Shown: one piece after another, positions 1-15,849 of the stretch
How positions within the stretch are numbered: the first letter of the stretch is position 1
Layout: each line of letters opens with the position of its first letter
NCBI GenBank assembly: GCA_032191485.1
Contig: JAVDOI010000009.1
Coordinates: forward strand, 17,465,843 to 17,529,842
Origin: Leptoclinus maculatus
Taxonomy: Eukaryota > Chordata > Actinopteri > Perciformes > Stichaeidae
Length of the DNA: 64,000 nucleotides
Direction of reading: 5' to 3'
Position numbers and translations under genes: made by a program
The notes under the pieces: generated by a model
Seen by the model: the letters and a program-made list of their open reading frames with translations, nothing else
Told to the model about the DNA's origin: nothing
The model's database searches: none

Positions 1-600
1 TAACAGGAGATCAGTCCGAGAGAGCGTGCTGGAGAGTCTGGCATTGAAAACCGAAGAACAATCTGGCAAATGAGTGTCTGGGAGGCAGGAGTCTATATAG
101 GGGCTTGATTAATGATCAGAGGCAGGTGAGTGAACAGGTGAAGGGAGTTAGACTGATGAGGAGGGAGTGACTGATCAAGTAGAGTGAGGAGGGTGTGGAG
201 CTGAACTGTTCAAAAGTTCTGTATTGAAGTCTTCTAGAAATTGTGTGCTGTGACAACAGTTTGTATTCAGCCGGACCGGTATTCTGTATAAAGAGGTTTA
301 ATAACAATATAATGAGTGTCTGTAGCCTTTGTTGCTGCCAAAAAGTAGATTTTTGTGCAAATGGGGAGAGAGCAGTGCTCCACACATTCAATACTGGACT
401 GATGCACTGTTAAAAAACAGCTACATTTGAAAATGTACTTTACATGAATACAGGTTCTCTAGATAAGTATAACTCGATATGGTCACCCGTCTTAGAAACC
501 ATGTCCTGAAGACAATGGAGGGAGTAGTTAACAGTAAGGTAGTACGTTTATGATGCGTAGAGACTTACCACCTCTATTTACTTTTCTCCTGCAAATTAAT
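1..600. other. Intergenic or upstream-intron sequence, possible old LTR promoter-like segment
   Basis: No exon can be supported here. The first 200 bases contain a TATA-like TATATAGG motif near 95 and GAGG/GTGA-rich sequence. This recalls the U3 region of fish LTR elements, but no second LTR copy, primer-binding site or target duplication is visible, so that reading is weak. If the lectin gene starting at 3881 has its signal-peptide exon upstream, this stretch would be intronic. Confidence 0.25.
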
Positions 601-865
601 TAGATATTTAATTAATTAATTAAATAAAATCCATCCATGATTATTTTTATATTTTCCTTGTTCATGGATGGGCCATTTTGTTTAGTTGTTTTGGTTGTTG
701 GTGTTGCTTGGTAGTTCGTTCGCTGGGTCTGTGGAGTTGTCCAACAGCACGGCTATTTTTTTCACCACCGTCCCAAAAAATTATTTCAACCATCCCCAAA
801 TCAGTGTAAACCTTCAAACATTCAAAATTGTATCTTTTTACTTTGTTATTATCATGGTTATTTGG

Positions 866-1838
866 TCTCCTATAGGTTGCAAACATTTTGGTATTTTTAA
901 GGAAAGCAACCGTAAACATCTTTACAAGCAAAATGTAGTCAGTTTGTTGCAGGAGATGGAGGGTTTGAGAACATGGATTGATTTGCCACTTACCTCATTG
1001 AGTAGAATCAATGTTATAAAAATCACCACGTCTATAAGATATAGCCTATGGCCTGTAGCGCCAACTTATGACCAAACTATGCTGTAGCTGAGTTTATTCA
1101 ATCCAACCAGTTGAACTTTTGTGTTTCAAAAGTTTGCTTAAATTTTGCTTAACAATTGAATGGAAACATGGCTATTGACAGGATAGAGACGAGTGTGGAG
1201 ACAACGGACAACAGATGTTCTGTATGAATGAGATAAAAAGTAAATTAAAACTGCAGCAGACCCCTGTCAGTTCAAATTTGGTAAAAGCTGCATGTACAGT
1301 TCGAACAAGGATTCCTCACTCCTAAAATCTCTCTATGGTAAAATAGACTGCTTCCAAAGATCTTTCAGAGTAACTCCCGAGAAAGGCGTCAGTCACCTAG
1401 AGCACTGCTATGACGAAGGCGTCTTTATGTCTTTTGAACAGTTAAAACAGGAATGCTGCGTGACAAGTAAAGATTTACTCAGTTATCAATTATGTGACTT
1501 TTTTAAAGTCAACCGCTGGACAGTGGAATTTACCTACTATGACTCAATTATTAATAAACAATTATGCCATGCTGACCAACCCCTGTCTAGAGTGTATGAA
1601 GCTCTTATGTCAATTTATTAATACCTGATCTGGACAGATCCAGACTTAGATGGAAATAAATCCGGACAGGGAACTATTGGGTCACTTCTGCAGAGAAGGT
1701 GTTACCTCTAATTTAAACTCTAGTTATAGACTAATACAATTAAACTTTCTGCATTTATATAACAACTCCAATACAATGCCCTTTGTTGTTGTGGCTTAGA
1801 TGAGGGAACTTTCCTACATTCCACTTGTCAGTGCCCTA
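866..1838 (+). mobile_element. Decayed Tx1-like L1 LINE fragment, ORF2 C-terminal half
   Basis: The translation around 905-1050 shows the L1 pattern after the reverse transcriptase, with W..LPL.SLSRINVIK followed by the equivalent of the usual LPK.LY motif. The frame at 1292-1621 continues with the FMSFEQLKQECCVTSKDLLSYQL segment split over two motifs, which matches the L1 'SFEQL...L....FF.YLQ' region. Weaker matches to the 'LIQ.N.LH' and cysteine-rich 'CPLC...LHSTCQCP' parts run to about 1835. Frameshifts and stops separate these pieces, so the copy is dead. The 5' part is missing, as is usual for LINEs. It lies immediately left of a gypsy element. Confidence 0.6.
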
Positions 1839-1866
1839 AACATGTGACACCCTTTCCAGTATTCAT

Positions 1867-2812
1867 TGTTACCACCTGGCTCAAGGCTGGCAACAAAAAG
1901 GGAGGCCACACAGAGATCTAAACCAAAAACAGTTTATTTAGCTGCACAACTGCCATATAATGAACAACTGATGAGGCTGGTGCAGCAGACCCTGCTGTGA
2001 GAGAGAGAAAGGTCCAATCCCAATCTCCCCCCTTACGAACTCACAGACTTTGAGGCGCGCTCCCGCGAAGTCCGTGAGGGTTTAGGGATGTCCCACTGTC
2101 AAATCGTCAAGTGTTTGAGGGCTCTCTTGCAGACATTTTGAGCCCTTTATGAACCCTTTCCGTAAGTCAGCATGGTATGCTGACTTAGCCTAAGGGAATT
2201 ACCCACAAATCATTGCAATGTGACGTGACGCATGGAGACGTAAAAAAAAAAAAGGTAAACAAAGAGGTCATAATACATTTACTCAGAAACATTAAGCGTT
2301 AAAGATGGAACAAAATATAAACATGAAATCAGAAGATATTTATTTATTTATTCATCAAATATTTGATTTTGTCATTGAAGCTGTTTTGACAAAAACAATA
2401 TAAAATGACCTCATCTTGTGAGGAAAGAGCCTGGAAGACTTTCAAATTAGGGAGTACAAAGTATAAAATTAATACCCACAATTATACATCATATTTTTTG
2501 TCTTTTTTATGGTAACGTGATATGTTGCAGCAAAGTGCTGTCCCATTCCTATTTACACCATCTCAAGCCCTCACAGTCTCTCACACTCACCCACTTACCA
2601 GGTGACGTCAGTAAGTCCTTGAGGGTTCAGGGTTTGAGGGTTTAGGGGGGACGTTGGGATTGGGCCAGATACTCCCAGAAGGCCCGTCTTTTAAGCCTTC
2701 CTGGAGGCTCCAATCAGCTGGGCTGATTGGTGCAGGTGAGTGTCCCAGCTCCTCCCACCAGGAAACTATCAGCGAGCAGGCCCACAGCCTGGCAAGTGGG
2801 AGGGTCGTCACA
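1867..2812 (-). repeat. Gypsy 3' LTR, split by a nested DNA element
   Basis: The outer segments 1867-2010 and about 2666-2812 together match the intact LTR at 3270-3556. The middle 650 bases are foreign. Near-identity of the two LTRs outside the insert indicates that the nested element arrived after the retrotransposon. Confidence 0.8.
2011..2665. mobile_element. Non-autonomous DNA transposon nested in the LTR
   Basis: The insert begins GGTCCAATCCCAA and ends TTGGGATTGGGCC, so it has imperfect terminal inverted repeats that extend inward through a CCCCCCT stretch. It has no coding capacity. A target duplication cannot be assigned with certainty because the junctions sit in a GA-rich tract. 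The superfamily is therefore left open. Confidence 0.55.
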
Positions 2813-2984
2813 CCCCCTTCTTTAAGATTGGGATCCTCACTGCAGGTAATCTCAAACATGACCATCCAGAATCCTCCCATCTGCAACTTTGGTACCTGAG
2901 AAGCAATTTAAGAGAGGAGAAAACCAGAGACAGAAAGAAAGAGACACTGCAGGGAGTAAAATACCGCAAGTTAATTTAAACAGT

Positions 2985-3246
2985 TACAGCTCGGGACATG
3001 GCATCAGCCACTGTATTTTCCGTGCCTTTTACATGACGTACATCTAAATGATATGGCTGAAGGAAAAGACACCAACGCATAAGCCTTTGATTTGGGTTTT
3101 GAAGTGAGTGGAGAAAGGTTAGGGGGTTATGATCAGTATATACCACCAAAGGTCTTACTCCACCACCCACGTAAACCTCAAAATGTTTCAATGCCCAGAT
3201 CAGTGCCACCTTTTCAATGATTGAGTAATGCGAGAGGTCCCGGGTC
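2985..3246 (-). pseudogene. Ty3/gypsy RNase H domain remnant
   Basis: The minus-strand frame contains YSIIEK, ALIWALKHFEVYVGG, YTDHNPLTFL, NQRLMRW and the terminal VADAMSRA. This is the usual order of a gypsy RNase H domain, with the TDHNPL strand and the D..SR end. It starts directly after the primer-binding site, with no gag or start codon between them, so it was brought there by an internal deletion and is not expressed as an ordinary polyprotein. Confidence 0.8.
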
Positions 3247-3269
3247 CAAATCCCGGACGAGCCCCCATT

Positions 3270-3556
3270 TGTTACCACCTGGCTCAAGGCTGGCAACAAA
3301 AAGGGAGGCCACACAGAGATCTAAACCAAAAACAGTTTATTTAGCTGCACAACTGCCATATAATGAACAACTGATGAGGCTGGTGCAGCAGACCCTGCTG
3401 TGAGAGAGAGAGAGACTCCCAGAAGGCCCGTCTTTTAAGCCTTCCTGGAGGCTCCAATCAGCTGGGCTGATTGGTGCAGGTGAGTGTCCCAGCTCCTCCC
3501 ACCAGGAAACTATCAGCGAGCAGGCCCACAACCTGGCAAGTGGGAGGGTCGTCACA
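3270..3556 (-). repeat. Gypsy 5' LTR (287 bp, intact copy)
   Basis: On the minus strand it runs from TGTGACGACC to GGTTGTAACA-like ends, with TG/CA termini. It has a poly(A)-type AAATAAAC near 3335-3345 (minus strand) and a TTTTAA-like core-promoter region near 3430-3440. Its sequence matches the split left LTR almost base for base, which suggests the insertion is fairly young. Confidence 0.85.
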
Positions 3557-3880
3557 TCATGGTGTTGTCTTTTTATGTCTTTGTGTGTTTTCAATGGATA
3601 CATCCAAACAGTAAAGCATTAGTATATTGGTGTTTGTAGTTTTGAAGCATTTTGCATCCCGTCCGGATTTACATAGTGTGCATCCATTTTGATATCAAAC
3701 TTCAGTGTCATTCAGGAGAATATCCTCATAGCCTGTTTTTAACTTCACATCTGACCACTGTCTAATTTCTATGAAGGAAATGTTCTGTCTTTATGAAGCA
3801 GGACCATGACCATGTGCACTCACAAGAAGTCAGACGTTAATGTGTCTCTTTTTGTCCCTATGTGCTCTTCTGATCCTCAG

Positions 3881-9658
<5,778 letters not shown>

Positions 9659-9787
9659 AGGATGCACTTAAAATCTGCAAATCCCACAGGACAGACAGAG
9701 TAACGGAATATTTGAATACATTAAGTTCACATTTTACCCAAATGTGTTCTTAACAAAAGTTCTGTCTTGTGCAAATTTTGCAAACAA

Positions 9788-9793
9788 ATTAAA
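9788..9793 (+). terminator. Polyadenylation signal of the lectin gene (ATTAAA)
   Basis: An ATTAAA hexamer lies about 130 bases after the lectin stop codon, followed by T-rich sequence. The spacing suits a short 3' UTR. It is the common natural variant of AATAAA. Confidence 0.5.
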
Positions 9794-10498
9794 GATTAAT
9801 TTGTCATCCCAGAGTTTCCGACTGGTTACCTTTTCATTATATCACGTAGGGATTTTTCTCCACATTAACGAATGGTTCTTATCTGTATCTCACTATGCCC
9901 TGCAGTAATACAACTGACAGACTCTCATGTTATTATTTCCAGTTATCTGTTTTAATGGAACCTCTCACTCTGTGTTGTTCCTATTCACCTAGCATTAGGG
10001 TTAGCATTACCACAGCTACCTGTGCCTCTCCATTGCAGAGCAGCTGATCATTCAGAAACAAGATTCATTTACTTGAAAAAAATTTGAATGAAAGTAAAGT
10101 TGGCGTTACCTTTACAGCAATTGGTGATGTTCGTTAACGCTTAACTTTTTAAAATGTCAGCATGCTAGTCTGCATGTATTTGTAGTTTGTCTCAGCTGTT
10201 GTATTTGCAGCTTGTCTAACTCTTAGTGGATCGTAGATGAATATAGTCCATACATCTGTTTCTGTCAGTAACATCAGATGACATTATGCTTCCTATTAAT
10301 GTTTGATTGATTGATTTTTATCTTGGGTATTAAAAACAACAGCCATGAAAACCTTAAGGCTGCTTAGTTAACCCAGAGGTTAGCACATTAAAAGCGTAAT
10401 GATACACTTATTTCCAATGTGGACCTCGGTGTTAAGACGGTACATCATTATGCATATACTCATCGCATCGGTAACATCAATCTAGATATGATTTAAAC

Positions 10499-11685
10499 CA
10501 GGGGTATTCAAATAAAGTTCAATGAGGTCCAGTTAGAGAGAATTTCCCCATGCAAAGGTCCGTAACGTCACAGTAATGTCTTACTTGCGCTGTGATTTAG
10601 TCGTATATATTGAAGCAGCCTAACTGTTGTATTAACGTTTGTATGTAGTCAATAACTGACTGTCAAATCAAATAAAGAAAGTTAATTTAATAAAATTTCA
10701 ACAATATTTATTGTCAGATTTCAAATTGAACTATGAATTATGAATAATACATACCCTAATAATAAATAAATGCTCTTCTCTCACTTCAAGTAAAATAATA
10801 GCTGGATTAAAGAATAACTGATATAACAGAAAGCTTTGAAAAATGTGCATCTTAAAATAAAGTACTTAATATTAGAAAAAATAATTTCACTGAATTGTCC
10901 TGCAGCTTTAAATTCAGTTCATTCAGGTGTGAAGTGATGTCTATAAAAAAAACATGATAATATATTTTTTTCATCTTTTAATAAGATAAAGTTGTGTTCA
11001 GGGACTTTATCTGTGGTTATTAAACCACTTGTTTCAGCTCTATTCTCTCTGTTAACATCATTGTTGGACAGTGAATTCATGTGTTAGGATTTTGATCATA
11101 TTGGGCTCTGAGATTGTTTATTATCTGTGCCTTCATTTCGGATGTGAGTGGGTACGTTTGCTCAAAAGAGTTGTGCTTTGTCTCGTAGTGGCACTTCACA
11201 TTATCGCCACAGTCTCAGAACATATGAGACATACTGGTTTTAAACTGACATGGGAAGAATGAAGATATAAGTGTATGTCCCTTCTTTGGACTCTGGTCTC
11301 TCTGGTCTCTCTGACCACTTTTCTCATTTTGGAGAATACCATACCATAACTTCTGACTCGCGTAATTGTCCTACTCTTGGTTCTCTTTCCTCGTCTCTCC
11401 CCCGTGTGTGTAAATCTCACTTGAGTTGGGAAACTTGGTGGAATACACATATTTGATTGGCTGAGCAGCCTCACGTGATGTGATTTACAACCCATGTAAT
11501 TGGTCTGTGTGTTTCCTGGACTGCTGAACTAGTACCGTAAAGGCTGAAAAAGCTGCGCCAGTTAAAATAGAAGCTTCGTCAAAATGTTATAATTCTCAAT
11601 TGTCTATCGGTTTTAGATCCAGGGTCCGGATACAACGGCGTCTGGGTCCGGATCTGGACCGCGGTCCGCCTATTAGTGACCCCTG
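10499..11685. mobile_element. hAT-type non-autonomous DNA transposon with perfect 8-bp TSD
   Basis: The termini are CAGGGGTATTCAA on the left and TTAGTGACCCCTG on the right, an inverted-repeat pair of the hAT CAGGGG type. The direct repeat ATTTAAAC occurs immediately outside both ends (10491-10498 and 11686-11693), the 8-bp duplication expected of hAT insertion. The 1.19-kb interior is AT-rich and has no transposase. Decayed L2 sequence follows on the right. Confidence 0.8.
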
Positions 11686-11693
11686 ATTTAAAC

Positions 11694-12790
11694 CGCCCAA
11701 CTAAAACTTCAGTCAATCTTAAGCATCATAGCTTCATCATTAATTTTCAAGATCTAACAAAACCATCCCTGTGTTTCACTTTCCATCCTCACCTGATCAA
11801 AAAGGTGATTGAGACTGGTATCAGTGAAATGGGTCTTTCTGAACCCAGACTGGGGTTTATAAAATAGTCAGTGTTTCAGATGGTAACTATCATGTTGGAC
11901 AAAAGCCAATCCCTCAAATATCTTGGAAATAGATCCTGGGATTGACACACTTCAGTTTTACTGTCCTTTTTATGAAGTGGACTCTGGTACTCTGGACATT
12001 TTCAAATCTTACCATTTAGGATGGACAGATTGAAATGTGTGTTAAGCTTTGAGCAGTGACCACTATCCCTGATAAATCTTGCAGAAAGGCTGTCCAGGCC
12101 AGTTGCTGTTTAAGACTATAAGGTGGCAACTTGTCCTCTGCAGTCACTCACAAATCAAACCTCTTTAGTGTCCTGATAAAATCTCTCAATGAAATAAAAG
12201 CCAAAGTGCCCAGAATCTATCAGAGGTTAAAAGTCTTGGTGTCATTTTTGATTCTGATTCAAGCTATTAAGCCTACATTAGTGTAGCAACCAAGGCAGCG
12301 TTCTTCCACCTGACAAATGTCGCCAAAATAAGGCTGCTCTTATCAAAGAGAAATGCATAGAAATTGATTATCAGCAGGTTGGACTGTGGTAATGCCCACT
12401 TCACTCGCCTACCAAAAGAGCAGATAGAAAAACTACAGCTAGTTAAGAACTCTGCATTGAGACTTTTAACAAAGACTAGAAAAAGAGAGATTATTACCTC
12501 AATTATTTTTGGAATTATTTTAAGGTTCTTTTACTCACATACAAAGCTCTAAATCATAATGCACCTCATTACATTTCAGACTTTTTAACTCCTTATCAGC
12601 CAACGCGAGCCCTTTGGTCCTCTGATGCTGGTATTTTAACTGTTTGTAAGGTAGCCCACAAAACAAGTGGGAAAACTGCTTTTAGCTACAACACTCCAAG
12701 ACTCTGTAACACCCTGTCCAGCTACTTTAGATATGCAAGCTCAAAGTCAATGCAGTATGTTTTCATCGTTCTCTACTACTAGTTTTACTG
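11694..12790 (+). mobile_element. Decayed L2-like LINE, ORF2 C-terminal region
   Basis: The readable pieces, in order, are GVIFDSD, AFFHLTNVAKIR, SRLDCGNAHFTRLP, LQLVKNSALRLLTKTRKRE, and a later APHYISDF..PYQP...L-like segment. This is the canonical order after the reverse transcriptase domain of vertebrate L2 (Maui-like) elements. Stops and frameshifts interrupt it. The element ends near 12790 without a clear tail. Confidence 0.65.
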
Positions 12791-12799
12791 CATTTATTT

Positions 12800-13330
12800 C
12801 TCTGCCTTTTTTATTGCATCTTTTATTTCATTTTCATGAACTTATTTATTCTTTGTATTTTATTTCTAATGTGCATGGTCTTTAATGCCATACTGCAAAT
12901 CCCTTTAATCCACATTTTATAAAGTTATTTTTATTAGTAATGGTAACTTTGAGACCAAAGAAGATGCCACAGTAGTAAAGAAAGTTTTTAAGTGATTAGT
13001 CACCTTTTGTCATGGCAAAGGACACATCGATATTTATACTATAGTTACAGGAGTTTGCTTTGGTCTTAGCAGAAGTGCTCATCTCTTTTAGCATCTTCCA
13101 CAATTTGTGGGGCTAGTTCAAGTTGTCATTTACTGCATCTTTGTGATACTGGGATATAGCTTTATCTATTCTGTATCTTGCCTGGCTCAAAACATTATAT
13201 ACTCATTATGTTCCTGCTGCTTTTTAGAATGTTTTAACTGGGTTATAAAACTCTCTCTTCCTATTAAGAGTCTAAAATCTACCTAATGATAGATTTCCTT
13301 GTGCGCCACTTGAGCCAAACTTGTATTATA
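12800..13330. other. Intergenic sequence, no feature seen
   Basis: AT-rich sequence with no open frame of interest, no splice-flanked exon candidate and no repeat structure I can recognise. Confidence 0.4.
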
Positions 13331-13334
13331 AGAG

Positions 13335-14700
13335 CAACTAGAAAATTCCTAAAGAAATTTTGACAGTGTGGCTTCTACTGCCCGAAGACGTCGCAATATA
13401 TATACACGGCGATGTAGTGTCGTTCAGGTTCGATTGAGATAGCGCTTCTCTATTTTCTGCATTTTAGATTCATACTCTTGGATTGAATCTTGTATTCTTG
13501 ATGGACAGTCCACAAATGGCTCCCGTCATTTCTGTACTGGACATATACATCTTTGTTTGAGAAGCCTTTGGAAATGATGGGAGCTGACGCTCCCATCATT
13601 TCTATACGAACCTCATTCTGAGCTTCATGTTAAGATACAGTGTGGGACTGGGTGGGTGAGAGAGGGGGAGAGAAGACATATTCATAATGTTTGACACACA
13701 AACACAGAGGTTATTAAATGACAGGCTTCATCACAAGCATTTCAGTTAAAATGGTTGAAATGGTGTGTGGGGGGGGGGAGGGAGAAGGGGAGAGGAGACA
13801 GAATCATAATGTTAGATAAATGACAGGTTTCATGGGTTTCGGCGTGAAGAGAGCAAAAAAACTCTTAACTTTGGGTCCATATTGCCTAGCCATACTTTAA
13901 CGTAGAAAAATGATTCAAAGTTTAAAACCTAGACAAAATGCTGGACATTATTGAGCCAAATGGAAATTTTGATAGCTAGCACAGTTTTCATGAAGTCACA
14001 GATTAAGTTTCAGAAAAATGTGGGTCTGTTTCTGACTTTATAATATGTGTGTATTGCGCAGCTTAGAGTGCGTGATGTCACCGCTAGAGTGAAGAGGAGC
14101 TTGAAATTCTTGTGAAAAAAATATTTGTCTTTTGCCACTGACTCCACAATTTTCACTCTTCATGCATAATTTCTGGATGTAAAAGTAGCTAATCTTGTCC
14201 TTGTCGTAAAAAACTGACTGTGGAATCCCACAGACTTACACATTTGGCACAGTATCCTTTAATTGAGAGGAAAGCCAACTTTCTGCTCCATAGAGATCAA
14301 TGTTAAATCTTGCTTCAAGAACATTTTCCACAGAACACGGTACCCCATTTTTAAATCGCCTTTGAAGCCACATTTTTTTACACTACAGACACAATTTTCA
14401 CAGGATCTGTCTCTCCGAAAAATACTTAGCACACTATTCCCGACCAGGCCGCACGTCTGGATGTATTTTTCGTGCCGCTGTTGGCAACGCTGTGTGAGGA
14501 GAAGCGCGCCAAACTTCCTGGATAATAATAATATTATTATTACTAGAAAATGCATTTCCTGCTGAAAATGCGTTGGAATGCTGAAAGCTGAAATGAATCG
14601 CAAAAACATTGCTGAAAATACAGAAATGGGAGACTACCTGTCTGAAAAATGTTAAAGCCCGAAAGCATTTAAACTGCACTGCTGAAACCCCTTCTAGTTG
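13335..14700. mobile_element. Possible DNA transposon or composite teleost repeat with CAACTAGAA ends
   Basis: The left edge CAACTAGAA (13335-13343) and the right edge TTCTAGTTG (14692-14700) are exact inverted 9-mers. The interior resembles repetitive fish DNA: two related GGGAGAG...CATAATGTT...AATGACAGG blocks occur near 13650-13740 and 13770-13830, and a perfect hairpin lies at 13571-13602. No target duplication is apparent, so the boundaries remain tentative. Confidence 0.35.
13571..13602. repeat. Perfect 14-bp inverted repeat (hairpin) with TGAC loop
   Basis: GAAATGATGGGAGC at 13571-13584 and GCTCCCATCATTTC at 13589-13602 are exact reverse complements separated by four bases. A related half-site (GCTCCCGTCATTTCTG) occurs about 70 bases upstream. 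It may be a relic of repeat turnover or a small cruciform-forming element. Confidence 0.85.
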
Positions 14701-14929
14701 AAATGTCTAACTATGGTGTCTGTAGCTGAAAGTATGAGGAAGGAGAAGGGTTTGAAAGTTGAAGAAGTTTAACAGGATTTGAAGATTTTCTTCATACACA
14801 TCCCATTAAAAAAAAAAAAGTTTAATAATTCAAAAAGTTTAAAGATTACAAATATGAAAAGTCATATCACCCCTCTCCTGAAAGCTGAACATTTTGATAT
14901 TTGAACGGTTTCTGTAGCTTAAAAAAATG

Positions 14930-15179
14930 TCAGTAGTGATATTTGTAGTAGTAGAAGTTGTAGTTGTAGTATGAGTATTAGTAGCATTAGAATAAGTACT
15001 AGTAGTAGCAGTAGTGATATTTGTAGTAGTAGTAGAAGTTGTAGTTGTAGTAGAAGTATTAGTAATTAGAAGAAGTAGTAGTATCAGTAGTCATAGTAAT
15101 AGCTGTAGTAGTGGTCGTATTTAATATAACAGTAGTAGTAGTAGAAGAAGTAGTAGTAGTAGTAATAGTAATGGCAGTA
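14930..15179. repeat. Degenerate (TAG)n/(AGT)n trinucleotide tract at LINE tail
   Basis: About 250 bases rich in GTAGTAGTAG, GTAGTTGTAG and AGTAGTATTAG units. It abuts the 3' end of the minus-strand LINE relic at 15180-15721 and probably grew from that element's tail. Confidence 0.75.
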
Positions 15180-15721
15180 TTTGAAAACTGGAGGGATGGC
15201 AGATTGCAGCCAATCACCCTCTCAGCAGAGCGAATGATGCGCTGCAGTCTGCCCTTGTCCTTGGCAGTGGCTGCAGCGTACCAGACGGTGATGGAGGAGC
15301 AGAGGATGGACTCAATGATGGCGGTGTAGAAGTGCACCGTCATTGTCTTTGGCAGGTTGAATTTCTTCAGCTGCCTCAGGAAGTACATCCTCTGTTGAGC
15401 CTTCTTGGTGATGGAGCTGATGTTCAGCTCCCACTTGAGATCCTGGGTTATGATGGAGCCCAAGAAGCGGAAGGACTCCACAGCATCGACGGGGGAGTCA
15501 CACAGGGTGATAGGGACAGGTGGGGCTACGTTCTTCCTGAAATCCACAACCATCTCCACTGTCTTTAGAGCGTTGAGCTCTAGGTTGTTCAGACCGCACC
15601 AGGTCACCAGATGGTCAGTCTCCCACCTGTAGGCGGACTCATCCCCACCAGAGATGAGTCCAATGAGGGTGGTGTCAACTTCAGGAGCTTGACGGACTGG
15701 TGGCTGGAGGTGCAGCTGCAA
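15180..15721 (-). mobile_element. LINE ORF2 C-terminal fragment (L2/CR1/Rex-like)
   Basis: The minus-strand frame is open for about 180 codons. It contains LVTWCGLNNLELNALKT, VDFRKN, ESFRFLGSIITQDLKW, KKAQQRMYFLRQLKKFNLP, FYTAIIESILCSSITVWY and LQRIIRSAERVIGCNLPSL. These are the thumb and post-RT motifs typical of fish LINEs. It lacks the upstream catalytic part and runs into a trinucleotide tail on its 3' side. The open frame is long for a relic, so the insertion is comparatively recent. Confidence 0.8.
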
Positions 15722-15849
15722 TATGTATTACATATTGCGTTCAAGCAGTTTATTACAAAGTTTGGCAGATTAATACAAAATACTGGTGTTACATTGTCTA
15801 AAATTATTACATAATACAGTTTATTACACAATGCAAGGCAAGAGGAGTA

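Larger units (their letters stand above)
1867..3556 (-). mobile_element. Internally deleted Ty3/gypsy LTR retrotransposon
   Basis: Two copies of a TG...CA long terminal repeat (1867-2812 and 3270-3556) bracket a short interior. The element reads on the minus strand. It is flanked by a 4-bp target duplication, TCAT, at 1863-1866 and 3557-3560. Next to the right-hand (5') LTR is a primer-binding site complementary to tRNA-Pro at 3250-3267. Next to the left-hand (3') LTR is a purine-rich polypurine tract (2813-2825, read on minus). Between them only a fragment of the RNase H domain remains (about 2985-3246); gag, protease, most of reverse transcriptase and integrase are gone. This is therefore a non-autonomous, solo-like remnant. 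The left LTR is longer only because another element is inserted in it. Confidence 0.85.
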
